Shown: piece after piece, positions 9,054 through 16,840 of the stretch
How the letters are laid out: every line of letters begins with the position of its first letter
Position numbering within the stretch: the stretch's first letter is position 1
Assembly: GCF_016925635.1 (NCBI RefSeq)
Contig: NZ_CP070490.1
Location: 372,001 to 436,000 of the forward strand
Source: Lysinibacillus fusiformis
GTDB lineage: Bacteria > Bacillota > Bacilli > Bacillales_A > Planococcaceae
Direction: 5' to 3'
DNA length: 64,000 nt
Notes under the pieces: model-generated
The model's database searches: none
Told to the model about the DNA's origin: nothing
What the model saw: only the letters and a program-made list of their open reading frames with translations
Program-made: the position numbers and the translations under genes

Positions 9054-10403
9054 TTAATTGACTTGATAACGACCTTTCAATACATAGGTTAACGTAATAA
9101 AAAGATAGATAGATAACGTAATACTTGTCACGATAATAGATGTGGTAAAAATAATGCCAATGAGAATCGCACTTAACGCCAGTATGGCTATCCAAGTGGT
9201 ATAAGGGAACCATTTTACTTCATAGGCACTTGTATTCTCTGCTTGTTTTTTACGTGATTTTAAATGAGCAATCGCAATAATTAACCAAATAAATAGCACA
9301 GTATAACCAAGTGATCCCATTAAGAAATCAAAGGTTTTGCTTCCAGCATATAAAGATAAAATGACGCCTAAATACATCGCTAATGTACACATTAAAATGG
9401 AATATACCGGTACTTTTCGTTTCGATAAATGAGCAAAGACTTTAGGCACACGTCCGTCTACAGCCTGTGTATATAGTACACGTGATGAACCATAAAGTCC
9501 TGAATTCATCGATGAAATAATGGCCAGTAAAACAACAGCGTTCATAATATGGTCTGCCCCTGGAATACCAACCATTTTAAAAACCATGACAAATGGGCTT
9601 TCAGGAACCCCATTTACTTCATTCCAAGGAATCAAGCTTACGATAATAAAGAAAGGCAGTAAATAAAAAGTAACAATACGTACTAATGTACTGCGAACAG
9701 CTTTCGGTACTACTTTTTCAGGATTTTTCGTTTCAGCTAATGTAATCCCGATGATTTCTGTACCACCATAAGAGTAGATAACTACAAGCATAGCAGCAAT
9801 TAATCCCTTTGATCCATTAGGGAAAAAACCACCATGCTCCGTTAAGTTAGCAAAACCAACAGCACTATGGTTTCCAAACGTAACAAGCAATAAAATAAGT
9901 CCTGCAATGATAAAGACAATAATAACGGTAATTTTGATTAATGCTAGCCAATATTCTGTTTCTGCAAAGATTTTTACGGATAATAAATTAATGGCTGTTA
10001 CTAACACTGAAACAGATAGTGCGAGTATCCAAATTGGATATTCTGGTAACCAATATTGAATAAAAATAGCAGCAACGACAGACTCTGCTGCAATATTTAA
10101 AACCCACATTTTCCAGTAGATCCAATCCAGGAAATACGCAGGGTATTTGCCTAACACTGACTGCACTAAATCTCTAAAGGTTCTTGCTTCTTTATTACGA
10201 ACGGCCATTTCTGCTAAGCCTTGCATGACAAATAATAAAATAATGCCACCTATTAAATAGGCAATCAACACAGATGGCCCTGCCATATCAATGGCTGCAC
10301 TACTTCCTTTAAATAATCCCGCACCAATGGCACCACCTAACGCCATCATCGTGATATGACGCGAGGTCATTGTTCTTGTTAATTGTTGCTTGTTGTTTTC
10401 CAC
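9054..10403 (-). CDS. Amino acid permease (APC family), T-box controlled
   Basis: 449 residues with about 12 transmembrane segments. The N-terminal segment contains ALGGAIGAGLFKGSS, the substrate-binding Gly-rich unwound helix of the amino acid-polyamine-organocation family (YbxG/YvbW/AapA group). The start is GTG, preceded by AGGAGG with 7-nt spacing. A T-box leader precedes it; the specifier bases read CUU or UUG, both leucine, so it is probably a leucine or branched-chain uptake system switched on when tRNA-Leu is uncharged, like B. subtilis YvbW. The substrate is inferred only from the leader. Confidence 0.85.
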   Translation of the reverse strand: MENNKQQLTRTMTSRHITMMALGGAIGAGLFKGSSAAIDMAGPSVLIAYLIGGIILLFVMQGLAEMAVRNKEARTFRDLVQSVLGKYPAYFLDWIYWKMWVLNIAAESVVAAIFIQYWLPEYPIWILALSVSVLVTAINLLSVKIFAETEYWLALIKITVIIVFIIAGLILLLVTFGNHSAVGFANLTEHGGFFPNGSKGLIAAMLVVIYSYGGTEIIGITLAETKNPEKVVPKAVRSTLVRIVTFYLLPFFIIVSLIPWNEVNGVPESPFVMVFKMVGIPGADHIMNAVVLLAIISSMNSGLYGSSRVLYTQAVDGRVPKVFAHLSKRKVPVYSILMCTLAMYLGVILSLYAGSKTFDFLMGSLGYTVLFIWLIIAIAHLKSRKKQAENTSAYEVKWFPYTTWIAILALSAILIGIIFTTSIIVTSITLSIYLFITLTYVLKGRYQVN

Positions 10404-10423
10404 TTTCTTACCTCCTAAAAATC

Positions 10424-10707
10424 AAAAAAGCATATCGTCTCTTCCTTCATCATCAAATGAAAGAAGAGACGATATGCTATAAGCAAACCGCGGTACCACT
10501 CTAATTGGTTCTTGAGAACCCAGCTTAAAAACCTTGTAACGAAGGTTAACCGTCAAACAAATAGAATAATCTGATAATTCCATTTGTGTTACCACTCCTA
10601 GGCAAGTTCAAAGTCTTATTGGTCTGCGTTGCACCAACCCGCAGCTCTCTTTACCGAATAATGAACTTTTACTACTCCTAATCTTTGCGTTTCAAATCAT
10701 TATTGTA
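10424..10707 (-). ncRNA. T-box leader of the permease (probably tRNA-Leu)
   Basis: Contains the T-box AGTGGTACCGCGG (10488-10500 on the complement), the Stem I distal features AAAGAGAGC and GGTTGGTGCAACGC, and a GAA-CTT-G specifier region just after a stem ACTTT/AAAGT with AGTA opposite. In the pheS leader of this window the same GAA context precedes the Phe codon TTC, which supports reading CTT here. A 15-bp perfect terminator stem (10430-10444 with 10463-10477) and six T end the leader. Confidence 0.88.
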
Positions 10708-10713
10708 TCCATC

Positions 10714-10742
10714 ACTATAATGTCTAACGTTAATTATGTCAA
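10714..10742 (-). promoter_or_regulatory. Sigma-A promoter of the T-box permease
   Basis: Minus strand TTGACA (10737-10742), 17 bp, TATAGT (10714-10719). Confidence 0.75.
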
Positions 10743-10801
10743 TATTTTATTTTGCAATAATTTTCAAATAGTGCTGCTTGTAAAGAAAACCATATAAAAA
10801 A

Positions 10802-10825
10802 GCAGGAAGAGTTATCCCTTCCTGC
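10802..10825 (-). terminator. etfA / fatty-acid operon terminator
   Basis: Stem GCAGGAAG/CTTCCTGC followed on the minus strand by TTTTTTATA. It closes the lcfA-fadR-fadB-etfB-etfA unit. Confidence 0.85.
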
Positions 10826-10832
10826 ATCTGCT

Positions 10833-11810
10833 TTACGCGTTCACTTTTAATGCTTTAAATTCTTCAATTAGAAGCGGAATGACTTCAAATAAATCTCCAA
10901 CGATACCGTAATCCGCTACTTTGAAAATATTTGCTTCTGGATCTTTATTAATGGCAACAATGACTTTTGAATTGGACATTCCAGCTAAATGTTGAATTGC
11001 GCCCGAAATACCAGCTGCAATATAAAGATCTGGTGTTACGACCTTACCTGTTTGTCCGATTTGAAGCGAATAATCACAGTATTCAGCGTCACATGCACCA
11101 CGTGATGCGCCAACTGCACCGCCTAGTAAATCTGCTAGCTCTTTTAATGGCTCGAAGCCTTCTTCTGACTTCACGCCACGACCACCAGCAACAACTACTT
11201 TCGCCTCTGAAAGATCTACACCTTCTGAAGATTTACGAACAACTTCTTTAATAATTGTACGAAGGTTTGTAATCTCTGCAGTGATTGCAGACACATCACC
11301 TGTTTTACCTTCTGCTTTTTCTAAAGGTGTAATGTTATTTGGACGAATAGAAGCTAAAACAACGCCTTCTTTCACTTTCACTTTTTCAAAAGCTTTACCA
11401 GAGTAAATTGGTCGGATGAATACTACATCATCGCCTGCACCTTCAATAGCAGTGACATCAGATACTAGACCTGCTTGCAATTTGCTTGCAATTTTTGGCG
11501 ATAAATCTTTCCCATTTGCTGTATGACCGAAGACAATACCAGATGGTTGTTCTTGCTCGATAACAGCTAATAGTGCTTGACTATAGCCATCAGATGTATA
11601 TTGTTTTAAATGTGGGTGTTCCACTGTTACTACACGATCAGCACCATATTCAAATAATGAACCTGTTAAACTTGCTACAGCATCCCCTAAAAGTACCCCA
11701 ACAACTTCGCCACCATCAGCGATTTGTTTTGCAGCTGCAATTGCTTCGAAAGAAACATTACGTAAGCTTCCTTCACGAACTTCACTTAATACTAATACTT
11801 TTTTTGACAT
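10833..11810 (-). CDS. etfA: Electron transfer flavoprotein alpha subunit
   Basis: 325 residues. With EtfB it takes electrons from acyl-CoA dehydrogenases and hands them to the menaquinone pool. The C-terminal FAD domain carries the signature VVVAGGRGVKSEEGF and LYIAAGISGAIQHLAGM, and ends with a domain containing DYGIVGDLFEVIP. Starts 47 bp after etfB in the last place of the beta-oxidation operon, the same order as in B. subtilis. Confidence 0.97.
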   Translation of the reverse strand: MSKKVLVLSEVREGSLRNVSFEAIAAAKQIADGGEVVGVLLGDAVASLTGSLFEYGADRVVTVEHPHLKQYTSDGYSQALLAVIEQEQPSGIVFGHTANGKDLSPKIASKLQAGLVSDVTAIEGAGDDVVFIRPIYSGKAFEKVKVKEGVVLASIRPNNITPLEKAEGKTGDVSAITAEITNLRTIIKEVVRKSSEGVDLSEAKVVVAGGRGVKSEEGFEPLKELADLLGGAVGASRGACDAEYCDYSLQIGQTGKVVTPDLYIAAGISGAIQHLAGMSNSKVIVAINKDPEANIFKVADYGIVGDLFEVIPLLIEEFKALKVNA

Positions 11811-11857
11811 AGCATATTCCCTCCGTTACCCTTTAAGATTCGATTGACATCAAATAA

Positions 11858-12631
11858 TTAAACTACTTTTGCTTCTGTGTGAAGTAGATTTACCAGTTCT
11901 TTTGCTTGTGCAGAAAGGTCGCCTTCTAAAATACGGCCTGCTGCTTTTTGAGCTGGTAAGAAGATGTCTACTGTTTCGATCTTCACTTCTACATCATCTT
12001 CATCGATATCTAAATCATCTAACTCAAGCTCTGCAAGCGGTTTCTTTTTCGCTTTCATAATACCTGGTAGAGATGGGTAACGTGGCTCATTTAAACCTTG
12101 CTGAGCTGTTACTAATAACGGTAAAGAAGTTTCAATTACCTCTGAATCTCCTTCGATATCGCGAACAATTTTCGCAGATGTTCCGTCAATTTCAAGTTTC
12201 GTAATCGTTGTTACATAATTCATATCCAATAAATCAGCAACACGTGGACCAACTTGCCCTGAACCACCATCAATCGCAACATTTCCTGTTAAAATTAAAT
12301 CTGCATCTTTATCTTTTAAGTATTCAGCTAATAGATAAGCTGCTGCATTTTGGTCTAGCTCATCTAAATCATCTTCTGTATTAATAAGCACTGCTTCGTC
12401 AGCACCCATAGCAAGTGCTGTACGTAATTGCTTCTCTGCATCCTCGCCACCAATTGTCACTACTGTTACTTTACCACCAGCAGCATCGCGAACTTGGATT
12501 GCCTCTTCAATGGCATATTCATCGTAAGGGTTGATAATGAATTCTGCGCCGTCCTCTTGGATTTTGCCACCCGACACAACGATTTTTTCTTCTGTATCAA
12601 ACGTACGTTTAATTAATGCAAAAATGTTCAT
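11858..12631 (-). CDS. etfB: Electron transfer flavoprotein beta subunit
   Basis: 257 residues. Visible are the AMP-binding region around TGNVAIDGGSGQVGP and the family segment AQQGLNEPRYPSLPGIMKA. Forms the EtfAB heterodimer with the next gene. Upstream neighbour is the enoyl-CoA hydratase gene, with a 114-bp gap. AGGAGG precedes the start. Confidence 0.97.
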   Translation of the reverse strand: MNIFALIKRTFDTEEKIVVSGGKIQEDGAEFIINPYDEYAIEEAIQVRDAAGGKVTVVTIGGEDAEKQLRTALAMGADEAVLINTEDDLDELDQNAAAYLLAEYLKDKDADLILTGNVAIDGGSGQVGPRVADLLDMNYVTTITKLEIDGTSAKIVRDIEGDSEVIETSLPLLVTAQQGLNEPRYPSLPGIMKAKKKPLAELELDDLDIDEDDVEVKIETVDIFLPAQKAAGRILEGDLSAQAKELVNLLHTEAKVV

Positions 12632-12745
12632 ATATCCATACCTCCTGGAACGTTTTATAATTCTAAGTAAACTTATAAATATTATATATTTTCAGTTTCG
12701 ATAACGCCGATAACATACTTAACGTTGCTATCGACATTTGGAAAA

Positions 12746-13519
12746 TTATTTGCCAGTAAACACAGGCTCACGCTTTTCAATGAATGCTTGAATTCCTTCT
12801 TTGGCATCTTCTGTAACAAATACTGTCCCAAAGGATTTCGCCTCTGCTTCAATGCCTTCATAGAATGATGCATGCTTTGCATATTGCAATGTTTGAATAG
12901 CCGCTTTTAAAGCGATTGGGCTTTTCTTAGCAATGCTCTTAGCAATTTTTAACGTTTCTTCTAGTAGTGTTTCGTCTGAGAATGAACGGTTCGCTAAGCC
13001 CCACTGAACAGCTTCGGTACCAGAGATCGGTTCACTTGTAAACATCATTTCAGCAGCCTTTGCTACACCAACATAGCGTGGTAAGCGCTGTGTACCGCCA
13101 AAACCAGGAATAAGGCCTAATTGTAATTCAGGTAAACCTAGTTTCGCAGATTCAGTGACAAATCGCATATGACAGCTCATTGCTAACTCAAGCCCTCCGC
13201 CTAATGCCGCACCATGGATGGCTGCAATTACAGGCTTAGAAAATGATTCAACACGCTCAAAAACCTGCTGCCCGTTGCTAGCTAGCTTTGTAAATTCCTC
13301 TCCTGATTCTACCCCAATAAATTCTTTAATATCTGCCCCTGCAGAGAAGAAACGGCCTTCACCATGAAGTACAAGGACTCTTACAGCATCATCGTGTTCT
13401 ACAGCATCTAGCACAGCGTTAACTTCTGCAATAATACCGCGAGATAATGCATTTGCTGGTGGACGTGCAATTGTAATAATCGCTACTCCATCTTCTACTT
13501 TCCAACTTAGAAATTCCAT
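12746..13519 (-). CDS. fadB: Enoyl-CoA hydratase
   Basis: 257 residues, crotonase fold. Hydrates trans-2-enoyl-CoA in beta-oxidation. Visible: oxyanion-hole segments [10 protein letters not shown] (about 58-67) and [16 protein letters not shown] (about 103-118), the catalytic Glu region [20 protein letters not shown]. Lies 14 bp after fadR in the lcfA-fadR-fadB-etfB-etfA operon (B. subtilis ysiB/fadB). Confidence 0.93.
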   Translation of the reverse strand: MEFLSWKVEDGVAIITIARPPANALSRGIIAEVNAVLDAVEHDDAVRVLVLHGEGRFFSAGADIKEFIGVESGEEFTKLASNGQQVFERVESFSKPVIAAIHGAALGGGLELAMSCHMRFVTESAKLGLPELQLGLIPGFGGTQRLPRYVGVAKAAEMMFTSEPISGTEAVQWGLANRSFSDETLLEETLKIAKSIAKKSPIALKAAIQTLQYAKHASFYEGIEAEAKSFGTVFVTEDAKEGIQAFIEKREPVFTGK

Positions 13520-13533
13520 TTCTCCACATCCTT

Positions 13534-14115
13534 TTAAGCTTTAATGCCGTTCAGGATTAATGCCTGAACCTTTGGAACCTGTTCCATCAAATCATATCGA
13601 TAGTCATTCATAACCCACGACGTAATAGTTTCATCAATTGTGCCAAAAACCATTTGTCGTGCCAAGCGTACATCCATCGTCTGATTGAACTCACCTGTAA
13701 GCATACCCTCGATTAAAATTTGATCGAGTAGCTGTAAATACTCACGCAATACCGAATTAATTTTTAATCGTAAGTCTTTGTTTGACTGGCGAAGCTCTAA
13801 TTGTGTGACAGTTGCTAGGTATCGATCTGTCGCTAGAACATTAAAATGATTTTCAATCATTCGTGAAAGTTTGTCTTTAGACGTACTCCCATTTTCTATT
13901 ATATCTTGTAATGACTCTACAAAAACAGCCATTTTTTCATTAAAGACAGAAATTAATATATCTTCTTTATTTTTAAAATATAAATAGATTGTTCCATCGG
14001 CCACCCCTGCCTGTTTGGCGATTTTCGATACTTGCGCTTGGTGATACCCATTTTCCGCAATAACGATGACAGCTGCATCAATAATTTGTTTATATTTTGG
14101 CTTATCTCGTTTCAC
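13534..14115 (-). CDS. fadR: Fatty-acid degradation repressor, TetR family
   Basis: 193 residues. The N-terminal helix-turn-helix is seen at about 27-50 ([26 protein letters not shown]), the C-terminal part is the ligand-binding helical domain. In B. subtilis FadR represses beta-oxidation genes and is released by long-chain acyl-CoA made by LcfA, its operon partner. Two ATGAAT-N4-ATTCAT sites flank the lcfA gene in this window, one of them directly upstream of fadR, which suggests autoregulation. Confidence 0.92.
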   Translation of the reverse strand: MKRDKPKYKQIIDAAVIVIAENGYHQAQVSKIAKQAGVADGTIYLYFKNKEDILISVFNEKMAVFVESLQDIIENGSTSKDKLSRMIENHFNVLATDRYLATVTQLELRQSNKDLRLKINSVLREYLQLLDQILIEGMLTGEFNQTMDVRLARQMVFGTIDETITSWVMNDYRYDLMEQVPKVQALILNGIKA

Positions 14116-14181
14116 TTATATATCACCACCTAAAAAACATGCGCACGTCTATATGATTGATATGACGTGTGAACCTAAAAA

Positions 14182-14223
14182 AATATGAAAATATGAATGG
14201 TCATTCATTCATATTTTCATATT
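14182..14223 (-). promoter_or_regulatory. Long inverted repeat with FadR-type operator between lcfA and fadR
   Basis: Two 18-bp arms (14182-14199 and 14206-14223) are perfectly complementary with a 6-nt loop. The centre contains ATGAAT-GGTC-ATTCAT (14193-14208), close to the FadR box known in B. subtilis. As RNA it would also form a long AU-rich hairpin, so it may act as an operator, an attenuator or an mRNA stabiliser for fadR. Confidence 0.65.
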
Positions 14224-14262
14224 ATATTTTACGGCATTGCTTGTCAATACTTTCACACGTAT

Positions 14263-15957
14263 TTATTTCGCTTCTTTATTCGCTAATTTTGTTTTTTCTT
14301 CTTCAACTAAAGTACGACGCAAAATTTTCCCTACAGCTGTTTTTGGCAGCTCTTCTCTAAATTCATAATAACGCGGAACTTTAAAAGCCGCTAGATGCTG
14401 ACGGCAATATTTATTTAATTCGTCCTCAGTAATCGAATATCCTTCTTTTAAAACAATATAAGCTTTTACTGTTTCACCACGATATGGATCAGGTATGCCT
14501 GCCACTACGCACTCTTGAATCTCTTCACGTTCATACAATACTTCTTCCACTTCACGAGGATAAATATTAAAGCCGCCTGCTATGATTAGATCCTTTTTAC
14601 GATCTACTACATAGAAGAAGCCTTGCTCATCCATATAACCAAGATCACCTGTTAAAAACCAACCGTCGGCAAATGTCGCTGCTGTATCCTCTGGACGGTT
14701 CCAGTAGCCTTTCATCACTTGTGGTCCTTTAACAGCGATTTCACCAACCTCACCAATGGGTAGCACTTCCGTATCCCCTGTACGTAAAATAACCGCTTCT
14801 GTATTTGGCCAAGGTAAACCAATCGAGCCAATCACCCGCTTACCCCAAATTGGCGTAGCATGTGTTACAGGTGAGGTTTCAGTTAACCCATACCCTTCTA
14901 CTAGCTTCCCGCCAGTAACGGCTTCAAACTTCTCTTGCACTTCAATCGGCAATGAAGCAGAACCACTGAGGCATGCCTTAATGGATGATAAATCATAATT
15001 CGCAATGTCTGGGTGATTTAAAAGGCCGATGTATAAGGTTGGTGCACCGGGGAACAGTGTTGGTTTTTGTTTATCAATCGTTTTTAATGCCGTTTCTGCA
15101 TCAAATTTCGGTAAAAGCACCATTCTATTTTGAGTGAATACAGATAAAAGCATAACAGTTGTCATACCATAGACGTGGAAGAATGGCAGAATGCCCATAA
15201 TGGTTTCTTCACCATGCACACATCTATACATCCATGCATCACACATTGTCGTATTGGCAATCAAATTTTTATGGGTCAACATAACCCCTTTTGGGAAGCC
15301 TGTTGTTCCACCCGTATATTGAAGCAATGCTAGGTCCTCTTCAAAATCAAATGGAATATTGTCAATCACCTTAATCGGTGCAGAGCGCATTATTTCTGAA
15401 AATAGGTGATTTTGACCGCTATGTTCAACCTTGACACTAAAGCCATACTGCTTCTTTTGAATAAATGGATAGACTAAATTTTTCGGGAATGGTAAATAGT
15501 CCTTAATAGCTGTTACAATGACATTTTCAAGTGACGTCTCTTTCATAATTTTCATGACTCTTGGATATAAAATATCCATTACAAGAATAACCTTTGCTCC
15601 TGAATCAGCCATTTGGTATTGAAGCTCTCGTTCAGTATAAAGTGGATTTGTTTGTACTACAACAGCACCTGCATACATGGCACCATAGTAAGCGATTACA
15701 CTTTGTGGCGTGTTAGGCAGCATAATCGCTACTCGATCTCCTTTTTCCACACCTAGTGTTTGTAAATAGTTTGCGAACCTTAAAGCTGACTCATATAGCT
15801 CGGTGTACGTCAAATCCTTTCCCATAAAATGAATCGCTACTTTGGATGGATTCTTTTTATAGGCACGTGTCAAAAACTCTTGCACTGGAATTTCCTCAAA
15901 CGTTAAAGACGATGGTACTTCTTCAGGATAATTTGCTAGCCATGGTTTTGCTGTCAT
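14263..15957 (-). CDS. lcfA: Long-chain fatty acid-CoA ligase
   Basis: 564 residues from ATG 15957, chosen because AAGGGGAGAGG stands just before it and the N-terminus then begins MTAKPWLANYPEE as in LcfA; an upstream ATG at 15990 has no such site. Adenylate-forming enzyme that activates fatty acids for beta-oxidation. Motifs: LLQYTGGTTGFPKG (P-loop), VEGYGLTETSP, GWFLTGDLGYMDEQGFFYVVDRKKD, and the C-terminal Lys in PKTAVGKILRR. First gene of the beta-oxidation operon. Confidence 0.96.
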   Translation of the reverse strand: MTAKPWLANYPEEVPSSLTFEEIPVQEFLTRAYKKNPSKVAIHFMGKDLTYTELYESALRFANYLQTLGVEKGDRVAIMLPNTPQSVIAYYGAMYAGAVVVQTNPLYTERELQYQMADSGAKVILVMDILYPRVMKIMKETSLENVIVTAIKDYLPFPKNLVYPFIQKKQYGFSVKVEHSGQNHLFSEIMRSAPIKVIDNIPFDFEEDLALLQYTGGTTGFPKGVMLTHKNLIANTTMCDAWMYRCVHGEETIMGILPFFHVYGMTTVMLLSVFTQNRMVLLPKFDAETALKTIDKQKPTLFPGAPTLYIGLLNHPDIANYDLSSIKACLSGSASLPIEVQEKFEAVTGGKLVEGYGLTETSPVTHATPIWGKRVIGSIGLPWPNTEAVILRTGDTEVLPIGEVGEIAVKGPQVMKGYWNRPEDTAATFADGWFLTGDLGYMDEQGFFYVVDRKKDLIIAGGFNIYPREVEEVLYEREEIQECVVAGIPDPYRGETVKAYIVLKEGYSITEDELNKYCRQHLAAFKVPRYYEFREELPKTAVGKILRRTLVEEEKTKLANKEAK

Positions 15958-16001
15958 ACGTCCTCTCCCCTTTGTCCCAAACTTTGTCAATTCTTATATT
16001 T

Positions 16002-16030
16002 ATTATAATGAAAAAGAAATACAGTTTCAA
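16002..16030 (-). promoter_or_regulatory. Sigma-A promoter of lcfA operon
   Basis: Minus strand TTGAAA (16025-16030), 17 bp, TATAAT (16002-16007), about 40 bp before the lcfA start. Confidence 0.65.
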
Positions 16031-16127
16031 ACAGAAAATAGAAAATAAATGCATTTTCGATTAATTATTATGCAATTCACAACATTAATATGATTGGTAT
16101 TTATCGGGATTTGTTTGAGCAGACCTT

Positions 16128-16143
16128 ATGAATACTCATTCAT
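16128..16143. promoter_or_regulatory. Putative FadR operator upstream of lcfA
   Basis: ATGAAT-ACTC-ATTCAT, the same half-sites and N4 spacing as the site before fadR. It lies about 100 bp upstream of the best lcfA promoter, so a second promoter or repression at a distance must be assumed. Apart from this, the lcfA promoter and the terminator at 16275-16309, I see nothing else in 15958-16311. Confidence 0.5.
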
Positions 16144-16274
16144 TCTTAAGTAACTTCCATACAAAAATGTTAGCTTATTTCTATATTATAAAAATATTTT
16201 TTCTACCCTTCAGTAGAGTGATATGGGAGAAAATTAATAGGTTTTAGTAGAAATTCACGCAGCTTAAGTAAACA

Positions 16275-16309
16275 AAAAAACGCATCCTCACAAAGAGAAT
16301 ACGTTTTTT
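16275..16309 (-). terminator. Terminator downstream of yshE and the 26-residue gene
   Basis: Outer stem AAAAAACG/CGTTTTTT with an imperfect inner stem; T-run on both strands. Confidence 0.6.
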
Positions 16310-16311
16310 GT

Positions 16312-16392
16312 TTAAACCGTTAACATATAATAGACACCTACTGCCAAAAATGCAATACAGACAACGATTAGTACTTTTGCTAATTTTTCCAT
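16312..16392 (-). CDS. Small membrane protein, 26 residues
   Basis: ATG at 16392 with AGGAG 9 nt upstream opens a 26-codon frame: MEKLAKVL start, a single hydrophobic helix (VLIVVCIAFLAVGVYYML) and a short end. It begins 12 bp after the yshE stop and lies before a shared terminator, so it would be co-transcribed with yshE. The combination of ribosome site, basic N-terminus, one membrane helix and position argues for a real gene, but I do not recognise a family. Confidence 0.55.
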   Translation of the reverse strand: MEKLAKVLIVVCIAFLAVGVYYMLTV

Positions 16393-16404
16393 GTCATGAC
16401 ACTC

Positions 16405-16818
16405 CTATGCAATACTTGCCCCAATTACAAACGAAAGACCGACTGAAATGGTAAAGGAAATGAAACCAACTGAGCGATTATCATTGGCAATCTCTTGATC
16501 AACGTTAAAACGAGGTGTCATAAATTCAAATAAAAAATAGGCTACAATCAATAATGTAAAGCCAAAAAGGCCCCAGCCGATCATTTCACTTAATGTGCTA
16601 TGACGAGCAATGGAAAAGCGAAAGATATTACAAATCCCAAGTATTTTCCCACCTGTTGCAAGAGCCACAGCGACATTACCTTTTTTAATTTCTTCCCAAT
16701 TTTTATATTTCGTAACGACTTCGAACAATGCCATCGAGACGACTAAACATAATACTACAACACTAAAATATCCTGCCGTTTCGATAATTGGATATCGCCA
16801 AAAGCCAGAATTCAGCAT
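16405..16818 (-). CDS. yshE: DUF350 membrane protein
   Basis: 137 residues with four hydrophobic segments: the DUF350 family of small integral membrane proteins, molecular function unknown. Visible family features are the hydrophilic loop KNWEEIKKGN (about 43-52) followed by VAVALATGGKILG. The gene follows mutSB with a 22-bp gap, as yshE does in B. subtilis. A 26-residue membrane protein gene follows. Confidence 0.85.
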   Translation of the reverse strand: MLNSGFWRYPIIETAGYFSVVVLCLVVSMALFEVVTKYKNWEEIKKGNVAVALATGGKILGICNIFRFSIARHSTLSEMIGWGLFGFTLLIVAYFLFEFMTPRFNVDQEIANDNRSVGFISFTISVGLSFVIGASIA

Positions 16819-16840
16819 TTTTCTCCGTCCCCTTTATAGC

